A stretch of DNA of 64,000 nucleotides from Cryptomeria japonica. Taxonomy: Eukaryota > Streptophyta > Pinopsida > Cupressales > Cupressaceae. The stretch is taken from positions 371,981,809 through 372,045,808 of the forward strand of contig NC_081415.1 of NCBI RefSeq assembly GCF_030272615.1, given 5' to 3'. How positions within the stretch are numbered: the stretch's first letter is position 1; each line of letters starts with the position of its first letter. Below the pieces are notes generated by a model. That model was not told where the DNA came from. It saw only the letters and a program-made list of their open reading frames with translations, and ran no database searches. Positions 22,350-34,527 of this stretch are shown here, in pieces. Made by a program: the position numbers and the translations under genes.

Positions 22350-24830
22350 TAATAAGCAGATTAAATTTTTGCAAGATTTTTAGGGGCAATCCAAGCACCT
22401 TTGGGTTTGGTTGTATTATCAGAGACCATGAAGAGCATATAATTGGTATAGCTTTTGGTTGTATAAGTTGAAGAGCATATGGCACTCCTTTTAGGCCTAC
22501 AGACTTGTTCACACCTAGGCATAAATAAGGTGCAAATAGAAGGTGCATCTCATATTATTATAAATGCAACAAGGAAAAAGGGATTGAGAATTAGAAAATC
22601 AACAAAATTGAAAATAAATTTTGACCCTAATTCAATAAAAAAATATACTTTTATAATCAAACACATTTATAAAGAAGGGAATCATCATATAGACACTTGC
22701 AATTTTAGTATTGGTCATGGCGCATGGCTTTTATCAAGAGATGATTTAAGACTTTGTATGTTGAAATTCCCCTCTTTATTTTCATATTCATTCAAAACCA
22801 TTAAGAAATCTAACAAATCTCCACGATGGGGCTAAAGATTATGAATTTGTGGTATGGATTGTGAATACCAATGCATATTACCTAGACCATCACTATCTAG
22901 AAGTATGACTGGAGATTGCAAACATGGAAATCATTTATTAATCATTGAACTATTTGTCAATTTCGTCCACAAAAAAAAATCATCCACTAAACAAATGAAA
23001 CCTATCAACATTCTGTTGCACATGAAAAATCCTGCAACTACTAATATATATTTTATCAGATTATGTAATAGGGGATTGTAATCCCTGGCCTTAAAAACAT
23101 CTCATAATGGTATAGCTTTTGGTTGTCAATTTCGTCCACAAAAAAAGAATCATCCACTAAACAAATGAAACCTATCAACATTCTGTTGCACATGAAAAAT
23201 CCTGCAAGTACTAATATATATTTTATCAGATTATGTAATAGGGGATTGCAATCTCTAGCCTTAAAAACATCTCATATTGGTATAGCTTTTGGTTGTATAA
23301 GTTGAAGAGCATATGGCACTCCTTTTAGGCCTACAGACTTGTTCACGCCTAGGCATAAAAATAAGGTGCAAATAGAAGGTGCATCTCATATTATTATAAA
23401 TGTAACATGGAAAAAGGGATTGAGAATTAGAAAATCAACAAAATTGAAAATAAATTTTGACCCTAATTCAATAAAAAAATATACTTTTATAATCAAACAC
23501 ATTTATAAAGAAGGGAATCATCATATACACACTTGCAATTTTAGTATTGGTCATGGCGCATGGCTTTTATCAAGAGATAATTTAAGACTTTGTATGTTGA
23601 AATTCCCCTCTTTATTTTCATGATCATTGAAAACCATTAAGAAATCTAACAAATCTCCACGATGGGGCTAAAGATTATGAATTTGTGGTATGAATTGTGA
23701 ATACCAATGCATATTACCTAGACCATCACTATCTAGAAGTATGACTGGAGATTGCAAACATGGAAATTATTTATCAATCATTGAACTATTTGTCAATTTA
23801 GTCCACAAAAAAAGAATCATCCACTAAACAAATGAAACCTATCAACATTTCGTTGCACATGAAAAATCCCGCAACTACTAATATATATTTTATCAGATTA
23901 TGTAATAGGGGATTGTAATCCCTGGCCTTAAAAACATCTCATAATGGTATAGCTTTTGGTTGTCAATTTCGTCCACAAAAAAAGAATCATCCACTAAACA
24001 AATGAAACCTATCAACTTTCCATTGCACATGAAAAATCCTGCAACTACTAATATATATTTTATTAGATTATGTAATAGGGGATTGTAATAGGGGATTGCA
24101 ATCTCTGGCCTTAAAAACATCTCATATTGGTATAGCTTTTGGTTGTATAAGTTGAAGAGCATATGACACTCCTTTTAGGCCTACAGACTTGTTCACGCCT
24201 AGGCATAAATAAGGTGCAAATAGAAGGTGCATCTCATATTATTATAAATGCAACAAGGAAAAAGGGATTGAGAATTAGAAAATCAACAAAATTGAAAATA
24301 AATTTTGACCCTAATTCAATAAAAAAAATATACTTTTATAGTCAAACACATTTATAAAGAAGGGAATCATCATATACACACTTGCAATTTTAGTATTGGT
24401 CATGGCGCATGGCTTTTATCAAGAGATAATTTAAGACTTTGTATGTTGAAATTCCCCTCTTTATTTTCATGATCATTGAAAACCATTAAGAAATCTAACA
24501 AATCTCCACGATGGGGCTAAAGATTATGAATTTGTGGTATGAATTGTGAATACCAATGCATATTACCTAGACCATCACTATCTAGAAGTATGACTGAAGA
24601 TTGCAAACATGGAAATCATTTATCAATCATTGAACTATTTGTCAATTTCGTCCACAAAAAAAGAATCATCCACTAAACAAATGAAACCTATCAACATTCC
24701 GTTGCACATGAAAAATCCTGCAACTACTAATATATATTTTATCAGATTATGTAATAGGGGATTGCAATCCCTGACCTTAAAAACATCTCATAATAACATT
24801 AAATCCAAGGTTCTACGAGGATATGCCCTC
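22350..24830 (+). repeat. Three-unit tandem array carrying an RNase H-like relic
   Basis: The phrase 'GGTATAGCTTTTGGTTGTA' starts units at 22445, 23279 and 24129 (periods 834 and 850 bp). Each unit holds an RVT_3-type RNase H piece ('LLLGLQTCS', 'INKVQIEGASHIIINA', 'KHIYKEGNHH') followed by one or two copies of a roughly 165-bp subrepeat ('GTCAATTTCGTCCAC...ATCTCATA'), five copies in all. The DNA before the first unit (about 22360-22445) carries the upstream part of the same domain ('FGCIIRDHEEHIIGIAFG'). Units are very similar, so amplification was recent relative to the decay of the original retroelement. Confidence 0.85.
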
Positions 24831-24960
24831 TTGAACTACAATTAGTGCACTAGCATGACCATAACTTCCCATAATAACAATTAATGCATGCACAAGTATG
24901 ACCATAACTTGCAAAAAGACTCTTTACAATTTTAAATAATAGTGACAAGGTATTATTGAA
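24740..24960 (+). repeat. Dispersed repeat, copy 1
   Basis: Shares about 220 bp with 36655-36860, including 'TGTAATAGGGGATTGCAAT', 'AATAACATTAAATCCAAGG', 'ACAAGTATGACCATA' and 'TTAATAATAGTGACAA'-type blocks. It begins inside the last subrepeat of the tandem array and ends about 60 bp short of the host gene's stop codon. Confidence 0.75.
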
Positions 24961-25020
24961 TGAGATGGAGAAATGAGTGAATCATATTTTTGGAAAAGAA
25001 CGAGACAGTACAATAGGTAT

Positions 25021-26459
25021 TCATTCCAAAACGCCATTATCATCTAAATGGAGGCGAGAGGATCCTCCATTTTCTCTGATCCTTTTCACAGGAGGAGAAA
25101 CGGAGGAGAAATCTGAACACATGCCAATGATATCCTCCTGACATGTTAGCTGATGATATTCCACTAATTGATGAAGATATTCATTCTCTCTTGTCAGGTT
25201 TGCATTCTCCTGAGCCAAGCGACCTTTCTCTGCCAGAAGAACTTCCAGCTGCAGCCTCACCTGCAAAGTCCACAAAATTCACACATTCACACTATTTTCA
25301 TGATTCTATTTAAATTTTGACAAAATCTAGGTAAGAGGGCTGTAAAAATCTAGTTCTGGTAAAAGCATTTATTTGAAAGAGAGCTCACCAGATCATCTTC
25401 TTCAGGCCTCACACCATCACCAACCCTATCCCTATCCCTCAACCGTGAGTTCTCCTCTTCAAGAAAAGCGCAGCGCTCTCTCACAAAGCACAGATCCGCT
25501 TTCAAGGATGTCATCTGCCGTTGAAGGAGTTTGGCTTTGTAAGCCAAGGACTTCGCCACCTGTTGAACATCAACCCTGTTTCAAAAATATTGATAGCAAA
25601 ATAGGGAAACCCTTGAGAGCAAAACAGGGAAACCATCAAGTAAAATGATAAGCACAAATCTCACATTTAGATTATCTCCCAGATTCTCGGCATTCTTCTT
25701 AGGGTTTGGGCTGCTAGCTAGGGCCTTCGCCACCTGCTGAGCATCACCCCTGTTTTAAAACCCTTGAAAACAAAACAGAGAAACCAATAAGAAAAAACAG
25801 AAAATACAAGTCTTACGTGTTGATGATCTCTCGTATTTCCCTTGGAGCTTGGGCTAGGGGAAACTGCAACAGAAATCACCTCTTTTAATGATAATGATAG
25901 CGCTTCTTCTCCCATTTTCATTTCTTCATGTTCCTGCTAATGTTCAAATTCATTCAATTACTTGTGATGGATGAATTAAGAGGTAAAAGGTAATTTGTTA
26001 TTTAGGCATCCAATTAACACAGGATTGTTTACCCAGTAAATGCAAATGGCTTACCTCCACAGCAGCATCAGCAGTTGCAGTGGTAAGAGCGTTGGTGAGC
26101 TGAGTTAGAGAAGAGGCCACAGCCTGCATTCCCTCATCCAACAACTTCATATCCTCCTTCTTCCTCTTCTTGTTTTCATCCTGCAAAGTGCAAGCGTGTT
26201 AAAGCCAAAATCTGCAAGGCAAAGGCATTACAAGGCAGGAAGTGCAGTGCATATACATTTGATGACGAATCTGAAAGACATCTGCTCCTCTTGTTCAATC
26301 TATTCCACAGCTCCTCATCCTCTTTCAATGGGCTCTTTTCCTGAGGAGTCATCAAACGGCCCTGCAAATTTGAAATCCATAAGAAAGAAAGCACAAAAAT
26401 TGAACTGAAATAAAGTTACAGGAGGTCTGAGAGGTTTCTAAAATCCTTACCATCACCAT
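25021..26459 (-). CDS. Host gene: conserved plant coiled-coil protein, seven coding exons, function unknown
   Basis: Exons on the minus strand, 5' to 3': 26459-26451, 26361-26257, 26180-26055, 25933-25817, 25733-25665, 25559-25389, 25260-25021. All six introns start GT, end AG, are 76-128 bp long and lie in phase 0. The total of 837 nt gives 278 residues and a stop, with no break. The first coding exon encodes only Met-Val-Met. Residues about 4-38 hold 'LWNRLNKRSRCLSDSSSN', and residues 39-80 are a Lys-rich helix. A short 'SSPNPKKNAENL' linker follows, then two coiled-coil stretches, 'LLQRQMTSLKADLCFVRER' with 'CAFLEEENSRLRD' and 'LLAEKGRLAQENANLTREN', ending near 'EYLHQLVEYHQLT' and a polar C-tail. 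I recall uncharacterised plant coiled-coil proteins with the same EEDDLVRLQ-EALLAEK core but cannot name one with certainty. No signal peptide or membrane segment. Splicing is predicted, not shown. Confidence 0.85.
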
Positions 26460-26518
26460 TTTTGAAATGCAGAGGTGTGAGAGGGATTTTACAGCAGAAT
26501 GAATGAATTACCCAATGA

Positions 26519-26528
26519 AATTATAAAT
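26519..26528 (-). promoter_or_regulatory. Possible TATA box of the host gene
   Basis: ATTTATAATT on the minus strand, about 60 bp upstream of the predicted ATG. That would leave a 5' leader of about 30 nt containing TCCCTCTCACACC. Weak evidence in AT-rich DNA. Confidence 0.3.
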
Positions 26529-26629
26529 GAATGAAATCTGATAGACAAAACGGTGGGTTAAACGGCTCCTCTTTTGGGAATCGAAACCGTGCCTTTCACA
26601 TCAAAGCCTTCCTATTTTTTATTAATTCT

Positions 26630-26790
26630 GGGACTGCCAGTCTAGTCCAACGGTCATATTTTGCCTGGTCTAACATGGACGAAAGTTTTTGCATGTTATC
26701 TCCTCGAGTGCAGAGCGGTTTAAAAGATGAGTAGAGTTCAAATCTCTGTATACTACTTCCAAAGGAGGGCCCCTCCCTATAAATTGAACA
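26630..26790 (+). mobile_element. Possible tRNA-derived SINE or tRNA relic
   Basis: TAGTCCAACGG at 26643-26653 fits the pol III A-box consensus TRGYNNARNGG exactly. GAGTTCAAATCTC near 26734-26745 resembles a B box. The boxes are about 90 bp apart, wider than the usual 30-50 bp. No clear tail or target duplication was found. It lies about 180 bp upstream of the host gene's start. Confidence 0.35.
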
Positions 26791-26819
26791 GGTTTTTTCT
26801 TTATGATAACATAGCACTA

Positions 26820-28302
26820 TTTTGGGTTCTTCCCTAGGTTAGTTTCTTTAATGTTCATTGATTTTCGATTTTTGATGTTATTTTTTTGTTGATTAAAAGA
26901 TTTGGGATCCTTCCAAAAATTTGTTTCTAGGTCAAAAGTATTTATCTTAATAAAGAACATAACACTTTTTTTATTAGCATAGAGAAATTTATCTAAAGTA
27001 TCTTAATAGATAGTTTATTTCATTTATTAATACAATGACAAGAAGGGGTGGACTTTAATGGTGTGAATGTGTGAACATAAACTCTCATCTTTTATCTTCA
27101 TTTTGAAAGTCATTTACACATTTAAATAGTAATATTTAATAATAAACATAATGCTTTTAAAATACTTCCAATTTGATCATCTCTTGATATTTTTTTAGAT
27201 AGATGTATTTAAGATATCTATACTAGTATATACTAAATTGATTAAAAATAGTTGTTTTGAGAAGGATATTTTTTAATATATTTTAGATAGATTTTTCTAA
27301 AAGTAACAATGAAGCATAGAATTATGTTTCTCTTGTGTATGACAATGTAAATGACTTCTATCTTAAACTAATTATTAAGTAAATTTGTAGAGATTTCAAG
27401 AGTATATAAAAATATAGAAATTCAAAACAATTTTCTAGAAAGTTTTCCTTAGTCCATGTTGTTAGTATGGACTATTTCTAGTTTAAACTGTGGATTTTTA
27501 CAATATAAATGACTTATATCTTAAACCAATTATTAAAAAAAAATGTATCAAGAGTATATAAAAAACATAGAAATTCAAAATAATTTTCTATAAATATTGT
27601 TATAGTCCATATTGTTAGCATGCATTGTCTCCACTTTAAACTATTGGAACTTTTTCCTTCTATGTTTTTTGTTTATGCGATGTGAACTTTTTCCCTCAAC
27701 ATTGTTAGCATACATTGATTCATTTTCTTTTCCTTCTTTCTACTTCTTGATCATGGATCAAAGAGTTTCAAACATTTTTACTATGCATTGATTCATTTCT
27801 CTTCTCTCGGTTTCTACTTTCTAATGATAGATCATGGAGTTTGATCCAAAATGTTGAGAGAAAATTCACACAGTTTATATCAAACATAATGTATAAGTAT
27901 GTAGTTTCCCCTTCTTGGACCACATCATCCCCCAATCCATTTTCATCCCCATGTACTTGTACCTTTGTGCATTTCTATACATTTGGCCTTCTTCCTATGT
28001 CAATATTTGCTCTTATACATACATAATCATTCATTATTAGCCCACATTTGTGTCTTGTTTTGATGGATTGTCTCAACTTGATTTACATATTGACACATTA
28101 AGTGCTAAGTTTGGTTCCTTCCCAATCCTTTTTCTATGCGTTTGACCTTATCCCTCGGTCATTTTTTGCACTTATACATACATAATCACCTTATTATTAG
28201 CCTACATCTCCATAATCTAATCCCTAGGTCAATTTTGCAATGGGAAGGTTCAATCTTGTATAGTACAAAATTGACCTCAAAATAAAATTAAAATTAAAAT
28301 TT
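26820..28302. other. AT-rich intergenic DNA
   Basis: No gene, domain or RNA recognised. Short dispersed near-repeats occur: 'TATATCTTAAAC.AATTATTAA' near 27355 and 27510, and 'AGAGTATATAAAAA' near 27398 and 27550. This suggests an old local duplication of about 150 bp. Confidence 0.4.
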
Positions 28303-28318
28303 TAAACCTCAAATTGTT
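28303..28318. repeat. Target site duplication of the LINE, left copy
   Basis: TAAACCTCAAATTGTT, identical to 36313-36328. A 16-bp perfect duplication is typical of LINE target-primed insertion and fixes the borders at 28319 and 36312. Confidence 0.92.
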
Positions 28319-28493
28319 TTTGATTAAATAAAAATAGGTTTTAAGGGACCCAAAACCCAGATACATAAGAAAGATATTCAATAAAGCAACAAAATACAAC
28401 AGCAGCGAAACACCAGCAAAAAGACCAACAACATAGGAAAGGACAACAAAAGGCCAGCAAGAAGTTGGCCCCAAGCCCAGCAAAAAACAAAAT

Positions 28494-30299
28494 TTAGAAA
28501 TTCTTCATGGTTTCTTCTGCATCTTGTACCAAAAGCATCATAGCCTTTGCCGCTTCCCTCAAATCAGTATTTTCCTGAGCAGTCTGGTTATCTTTCATCT
28601 TCATTTCCTTCTCCGCCGTAGTCTGTCTAGTTCTGCGCCTAGAGGTCTGGTGGCTTAGGCTGGAAGTAGGAGCTTCTTCAATGACCACCAGGTTCTTCTC
28701 CTGGTTTTTCTTTTCTAGATGATTCACCAGCGCGTTCATGTTCTGGGAGGATACTTTTAGAACCTGGAGGCTATGATCCATAAGGCTTTTCAGGGCTTTC
28801 TCGTTTCTAGCCATTCGGGCATTGACATTGTCCTTATCCTCCTCCACCTGTTCCTTCAGTATTTTGATGACGTCCTCCAGATGTTTCAAGTCGCCTTTAA
28901 TCAAGTCTTTCTCCAGCCAGTCTTCCATTTCCATTTCTTCCTCCGCTTCACTATTCTCCATCTCCTCGTGCTACTTCCCAGAGTCAAACATGTTGATCAG
29001 CTTGTTGATCTTAACTTCCAACTCCCTCTGTTTACCCTGCATGCTGGTAATGTTTTCCACCACCCACTTCTGAAAATTGAAGAATTGAAGGGTGCAATTG
29101 CGGGCGATATCCAGAATGGTTTCCGCAGAATCCTTACTCTGTTTTGTCTCCTCCGCATTAGGGTTTTCACCTTCCTTAGGCTTCAGAGCCTATTTCTCAG
29201 TTTCTGAGCCTTCAATATTAGGTTGACGATTCTTAGAATTGCCCCCTTCCTCTCCTTCCCCGTAATTCTCCTCCTTATTGATCTCCTTTCCAGAAACTTC
29301 TTCATTATTCTTTCCCTCTTCTTCCTCACAAAGCACATCCTTTTTTTCCTGAACAATATCAACCTTCCTTTTTTTATGGGTAGGGGTTCTGGTCTCCCCA
29401 GTTGAATCAGAGTCTATGCTTTTCTCAGAAATCTGAGCATTGAGAATTAAAGGGTCATCCTTTGTTGCCCTAGTCTTATCCTTCATATATTCATAAATCA
29501 GCAGAATGAGACCCTGGTGTGCTAGAGGGTAGGAACTAGGTTTTTTAATATGGTCAGCCAAGCTCTCGTTAAGAGAAGAGGCTAAATAGAAAGGCAAGGA
29601 AATTTTCACCCCATGGCGGAAGTGGTTCAGGATGGCGAAGTGATAATTGTAAATTTTCGTAAACCTACCATCCACAGTTAAATATTCCATTAAAGCCCTA
29701 AGAATTTTTTGCCAGAAAGGTTTTACCTGTTGGGGGGTGAAGTATGATATATTGTCCTTCTTCTCCAGGTTGCTCTTCTCGTCCTCCATCTTAGGGAAGT
29801 TTTTGAAGGCCTCAGCAGCATACTTTCTATCCCTATAGAATTTGGTCCCCTCCATCTTGAGCCCCGTTACCTTTGAGATCAGACTTTCATCGATGTGCCA
29901 GATTTCCCCAAACAGGGTAGCCCTGTTATTGCTCTAGCTTTTTGCGAACCCTTGAGATAAAGAGCTTCTACTACCATGGAGCTTCTCCATATAATCCGTG
30001 AACACGTGTCGGTGGAGCCTTCTCCACACCTTCCTTTCGCTCTTCCAGTGCTCACAACCGGACGGTTCATTCTTGTTAAGGCTGCCTCCCATTCTGCTTT
30101 CCAGGTCACAATCACCTTTGTTACAACTCTCGGCCCGCAAGTAAAACTCTGTGTTTCTGGTTTCTCCTTGAAGAGAGACTTTCACAATTTTGAGATTGCC
30201 ATTCATGTTCATACGAACCTGGATATTATTACAATTACCTCTCGCACACATGTGTGCTTGGTTATGATGCCGAGAAGCACTCATCGACTGGCAGTTCAT
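28494..30299 (-). pseudogene. LINE ORF3: about 600-codon ORF downstream of RNase H, charged and coiled-coil rich
   Basis: A single reading frame of 602 codons, starting at ATG 30299, 40 nt after the ORF2 stop. It is interrupted only by TAG codons at 29936-29934, 29192-29190 and 28973-28971, with no frameshift. The middle holds 'KFYRDRKYAAEAFKNFP', 'VKPFWQKILRALMEYLTVDG' and 'YNYHFAILNHFRHG', a helical domain I associate from memory with plant transposon-type proteins. Next come a KKRK motif and a long Glu/Lys tail, then a coiled coil ('HLEDVIKILKEQVEEDKD') and a 'SRRRTRQ' basic patch. Canonical plant L1 elements have two ORFs, so this is unusual. Function unknown; RNA or chromatin binding would be speculation. 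Confidence 0.7.
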
Positions 30300-30339
30300 T
30301 CACCCCCATAATCTGTCATTGGTACTCATTCCCCAGAAT

Positions 30340-33300
30340 TCAATCATAATATTTGCTTGCTCCATTAAGGCGATCAAAATATAATTGTTCCTTAATCTCC
30401 CACTTAATGTGATCTTCCCCTATATATTTGACCCCCTTTTCCAAATTAACCCCTTCATTAGCAAGGATATCTGCTACCTTGTTACCCTCTCTAAAAGTAT
30501 GTGTTAAAATAATGCTAACATAGTTATTAAGGGTAGTCTTAGCATTTTTAATAATATTAGCAATATTCCAGGAGACTGAACTAATACCTTTGAGGGCTTG
30601 TATAATATTTAAGGAATCCCCTTCAAGCCATATTTTTTGAAATTTGAATTCCTGGGCTAACTGGAGGCTCTTAAGCATGGCCATAGCTTCAGCCACATGG
30701 TTGTTTTGGATTCCAAAAGGGGAAGCAAAAGCAGCAATACACCTTCCTTGAGCATTTTTGATAACTCCACCTCCACCAGCCTTTCCAGGGTTCCCTTTGG
30801 CTGCCCCATCAAAATTAACTTTTATCCAGTCATAATCGGGGAACCTCCAAACAATGTTATCTCTCTTCTTCTTGTTATCCACTCTGTAGACCTTATGAAT
30901 CAGGTTCCATTCAGTAATAATATCTTTTTCCATATCATTCATATTTATATTAGCCCATTGTTGATTATTCTTGTGAGGGATGTTGATGTTCTCCTTTATA
31001 GCCCTGCATATTTTTTCAAAGACAACCTGAGTATTACACTTTTCTTCCCTAAATATCCTGTTATTCCTTTCTTTCCAAATGCCCTAGCATATCATGGGGA
31101 GGGTCAGGGACCACAGGTTTTTAATAATTTGACATTTGGTAGGATAATTCCATTGCCATATTATATCCTTAATGCTTTTGTTCATGACCCAATTAATTTT
31201 CCATTTTTCCCACATTTTACACCAGATTTCCCTAGTGAAAGAACAATGAAAAAATAGGTGATCAACTGATTCCCCCTCCTTTTGACAGAGCTCACATCTG
31301 TTAGGGAATTTGAAGCCCCTTCAAATTATCAATAGTAAGGATACTATTATGAGAAGCGAGCCAAAAGAACATGTTGACTTTAGGGATCAAGATGTTGTTC
31401 CAAACTTTACTCCAAAAGGGATTGTGGATTTGAGAAAAAGTGTTTTTATAAGCAGAAGAAACCGTGAATTCACCTTTAGGGTCACTTTTCCAGAGGAAAA
31501 AATCATCATAGTTGTTGTTAGGGGAAAAGGACAGCAACTCTTTCTGAATAGAGGAAAGACCAGGATGGATGTCCTCAAGATTGGCCCATTTATTCTCCTT
31601 CCAGTAGTCACAAACCATCAGCCCAAACCTCCTTTTACATTCTTCAATAACTTGATTGTTGTTTTGATCAAATAGGGCTTCATTCTTCATCCAGGGGTCT
31701 TCCCAAAACCTTATTCTGTCACCTTTTCCAAGGACCCATCCAACTCCAGCTTTTGCAACTTTTATGGCTTTGGTTACACTATTCTAGATGAAAGATCTAG
31801 TCGGGATATCTTCATCATTGAGGATCCCTTGGATAGTCTAATTCTTAATGTATTTGTCAAACCAAATTTGACTCCAGTCTTTCTTAGTGTCATATGCTCT
31901 CCATAATTGCTTGGCAAGAAGAGCTTTGTTAAAAGTTTTAATAATTTTAATCCCCAACCCTCCTTTGTTCTTTGGTCTACACACTTTGTCCCATGCAATC
32001 AAAGGTATTCTCTTCTTTTCTTCAACTCCTGACCATAAGAATCTCTTCTGAATTCTTTCCATAGTTTCAACAATTTTAGCCGGAATACCAAACAGACTGA
32101 GGGCATAAACAGGGAGATTTTGAAGAGTTGCTTGGAGGAGCTGCATTTTCCCAGCTTGAGATAACATTAAACCTTTCCATCCTACAAGTCTCTTATTAAT
32201 TTTATCAATGATCATATTCTAGAAAGAATTTGGGGGAGCCATCCCTAAGGGAAGACCTAGGTAGGTAGAAGGCAACAATTCCACTTTACAACCATTTATA
32301 TTGGCTATTCTCTGTTGTCTTATGACTGGAGTATTGAGAAAGTACATAGCTGATTTATCCCAGTTAACTAGTTGACCAGTTGCCAAAGCATAGGAGTTGA
32401 GAGCAGTTTTGAAGGCTTCAGCCTCCTTGACTGAAGAGTATCCCATGATGATAGTATCATCAACAAACTGTTGATGAGTGCAAAACACATTGGCAGAAGA
32501 AGGTTGAAGACCTTTGATAGTTTTGCTTTGTTTCAATTTATGAATCATTCTACTCATACTTTCAGCCAGAATGGTAAAAAGGATAGGAGATATGGGGTCT
32601 CCTTGTCTTAGCCCTCTAGAGTTTTAAATTTTTTTTGTAGGAGATCCATTAACCAAAATAGAGAACATAGGAGTAGTGATTAGTTCTCTGATTATTTTGA
32701 TAACCTTACCATCAAAACCAAAAACCCCCATGATTTTAAATAGAACATCCCATTCAACTCTATCATAAGCCTTTGCCAAATCCAACTTTATCAAGAAACC
32801 TTCTTTCTTTGCAGCGCTGAGAGAGTGTATGTTCTCATGAACAAGAATGATTGAATCAAGAATCTGTCTAACAAGAACAAATCCTTTTTGCTCTTCAGAT
32901 ATGATGAAGGGAAGAATCGCCAACATTCTAGTCATCATCACTTTGGATATTATTTTATAGAAAGAGTTGCATAGACTAATAGGCCTAAATTTTCCCATAG
33001 AATCTACCCCAGCAACTTTGGGGATTAAGGCAATAAAAGTGGAGTTCAACTCCTTAAGGATTCTTCTGGATCCAAAGAATTCTTTAACCGCATTAACCGT
33101 ATCCTTCCCCACAATATTCCAAAATTCTTGAAAGAAAAACATAGGGAATCCATCAGGGCCCGGAGCTTTATCCCCTTGAAAGGAGAAGACAACTTTTTTT
33201 ATTTCTTCAGCAAACGGGATGGCAGCAAGGGTCTTATTCTGAAAAGGGTTTATAATATTAGGAATATTGTTAACTAGATTGAGTTGATGGGTCTGATCAA

Positions 33301-34527
33301 GATCCTCATTACTAGATAAGAGCTACTTGAAGAATCTAACAGCTTCATCCCTGATTTCATCCTTATTTGTCAGAGTGTTGTTCTCAATAGTTAAATTCTA
33401 TTTGCTACCTTATGCTTTAGGGAAGTCATATGGAAAAACTTAGTGTTTCTATCCCCTGCCTTTAGCCATATAGCCCTAGATCTCTGTCTCCAATATATTT
33501 CTTCCCTAGAAATTATGGTATGAATGTTGTCAAGGACCTTATCTTCCATGGCTTTGGAATACTTTTTGTAGCCCTCTTTCTGGATGGAGATTTGAATCTG
33601 GTCCATTTCCTCCTTTAGCTTTTTCTTTGAATCAAAAATATCACCAAAGACCTTTTTGTTCCAAGTCTTAATGTTGATTTTGACATTTTAAAGTTTTTTG
33701 GTAACTTTATACATGGTTGTTCCATTAATATCAAGATTCCACCATTCAGCAATGGACTTTTCAAGATTGGGGTGGGATATCCACATCTTTTTGAAGCGAA
33801 AAGGGAATCTTTGATTTTGCTTAGAGTTCTCAGCAACAAAGGAAATGGGATAATGATCTGATCCAATTCTATTAATAACAGAAAGGGAACAACTATGAGA
33901 AAGAATCCAATCATTAGAGAGAAGAGCTCTATCAAGTCTTACCTGGATAAGATCTTCAACATCTCTTCGGTTTGACCAAGTGTAGGGGGCTCCACTAAGA
34001 TCCAAGTCAATGAGAGCATTGTCATTGATAAAGTCCATCAGGTCGGATCTGCTTTCAGGTTGAGCTTGACTACTTCCAAATTTTTCTCTATCTAGCAGAG
34101 GAGTATTGAAATCTCCCATTACAATCCAACTATTCATAGAGAAATTTTTCCTTTTTTGCTGAACTTTTTCCCAAAATTTACTTCTAGCATGTTTGGAATT
34201 AGGGGCATAGATATTAGTTTTAACAAATTCCTTCTCATCATAAATATTTCTAGCTTTTAAGGATAGAATATTGCCATCCTCATCTATCATATCTCCAGAA
34301 ATTGTGCTTTTATTCCAGAATATAGCAACTCCTCCAGAGGCGCCATTTGAGCTACTGCCACAGACTCCCCCATTTTTAAAAAACTTAAGTTTCTCCACTT
34401 TCTCTTTGCTCATTTTAGTTTCCTGAATCAGGATAATATCTGGATTTGGATCTCGAATAAGATTCCTTAATATATCCTATTTATTGAGACCGTTTAGGCC
34501 TCTGATGTTCCATGATATTACCTTCAT
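30340..34527 (-). pseudogene. LINE ORF2: endonuclease, reverse transcriptase, zf-RVT, RNase H
   Basis: ATG at 34527 overlaps the ORF1 stop (ATGA), suggesting reinitiation. The N-terminus MKVISWNIRGLN is the AP-endonuclease start. Motifs 'MGDFNTPL' (about 34.12 kb) and 'GSDHYPI' (about 33.86 kb) follow. Reverse transcriptase: 'KFRPISLCN', 'LDLAKAYDRVEW' and the catalytic FVDDT at 32467-32453. Maturase-like thumb '[12 protein letters not shown]', zf-RVT 'FTVSSAYK', then RNase H 'VNFDGAAKGNPG' with 'EGDSLN' to 30340. Two frameshifts (near 33390 and 31305) and several stops (mostly TAG, for example near 34480, 32219 and 31838) inactivate it. Confidence 0.9.

Noticed and set aside
22350-24830. CRISPR-like array
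   Set aside because: Units are over 800 bp, contain RNase H coding relics and lack short regular repeats with unique spacers.
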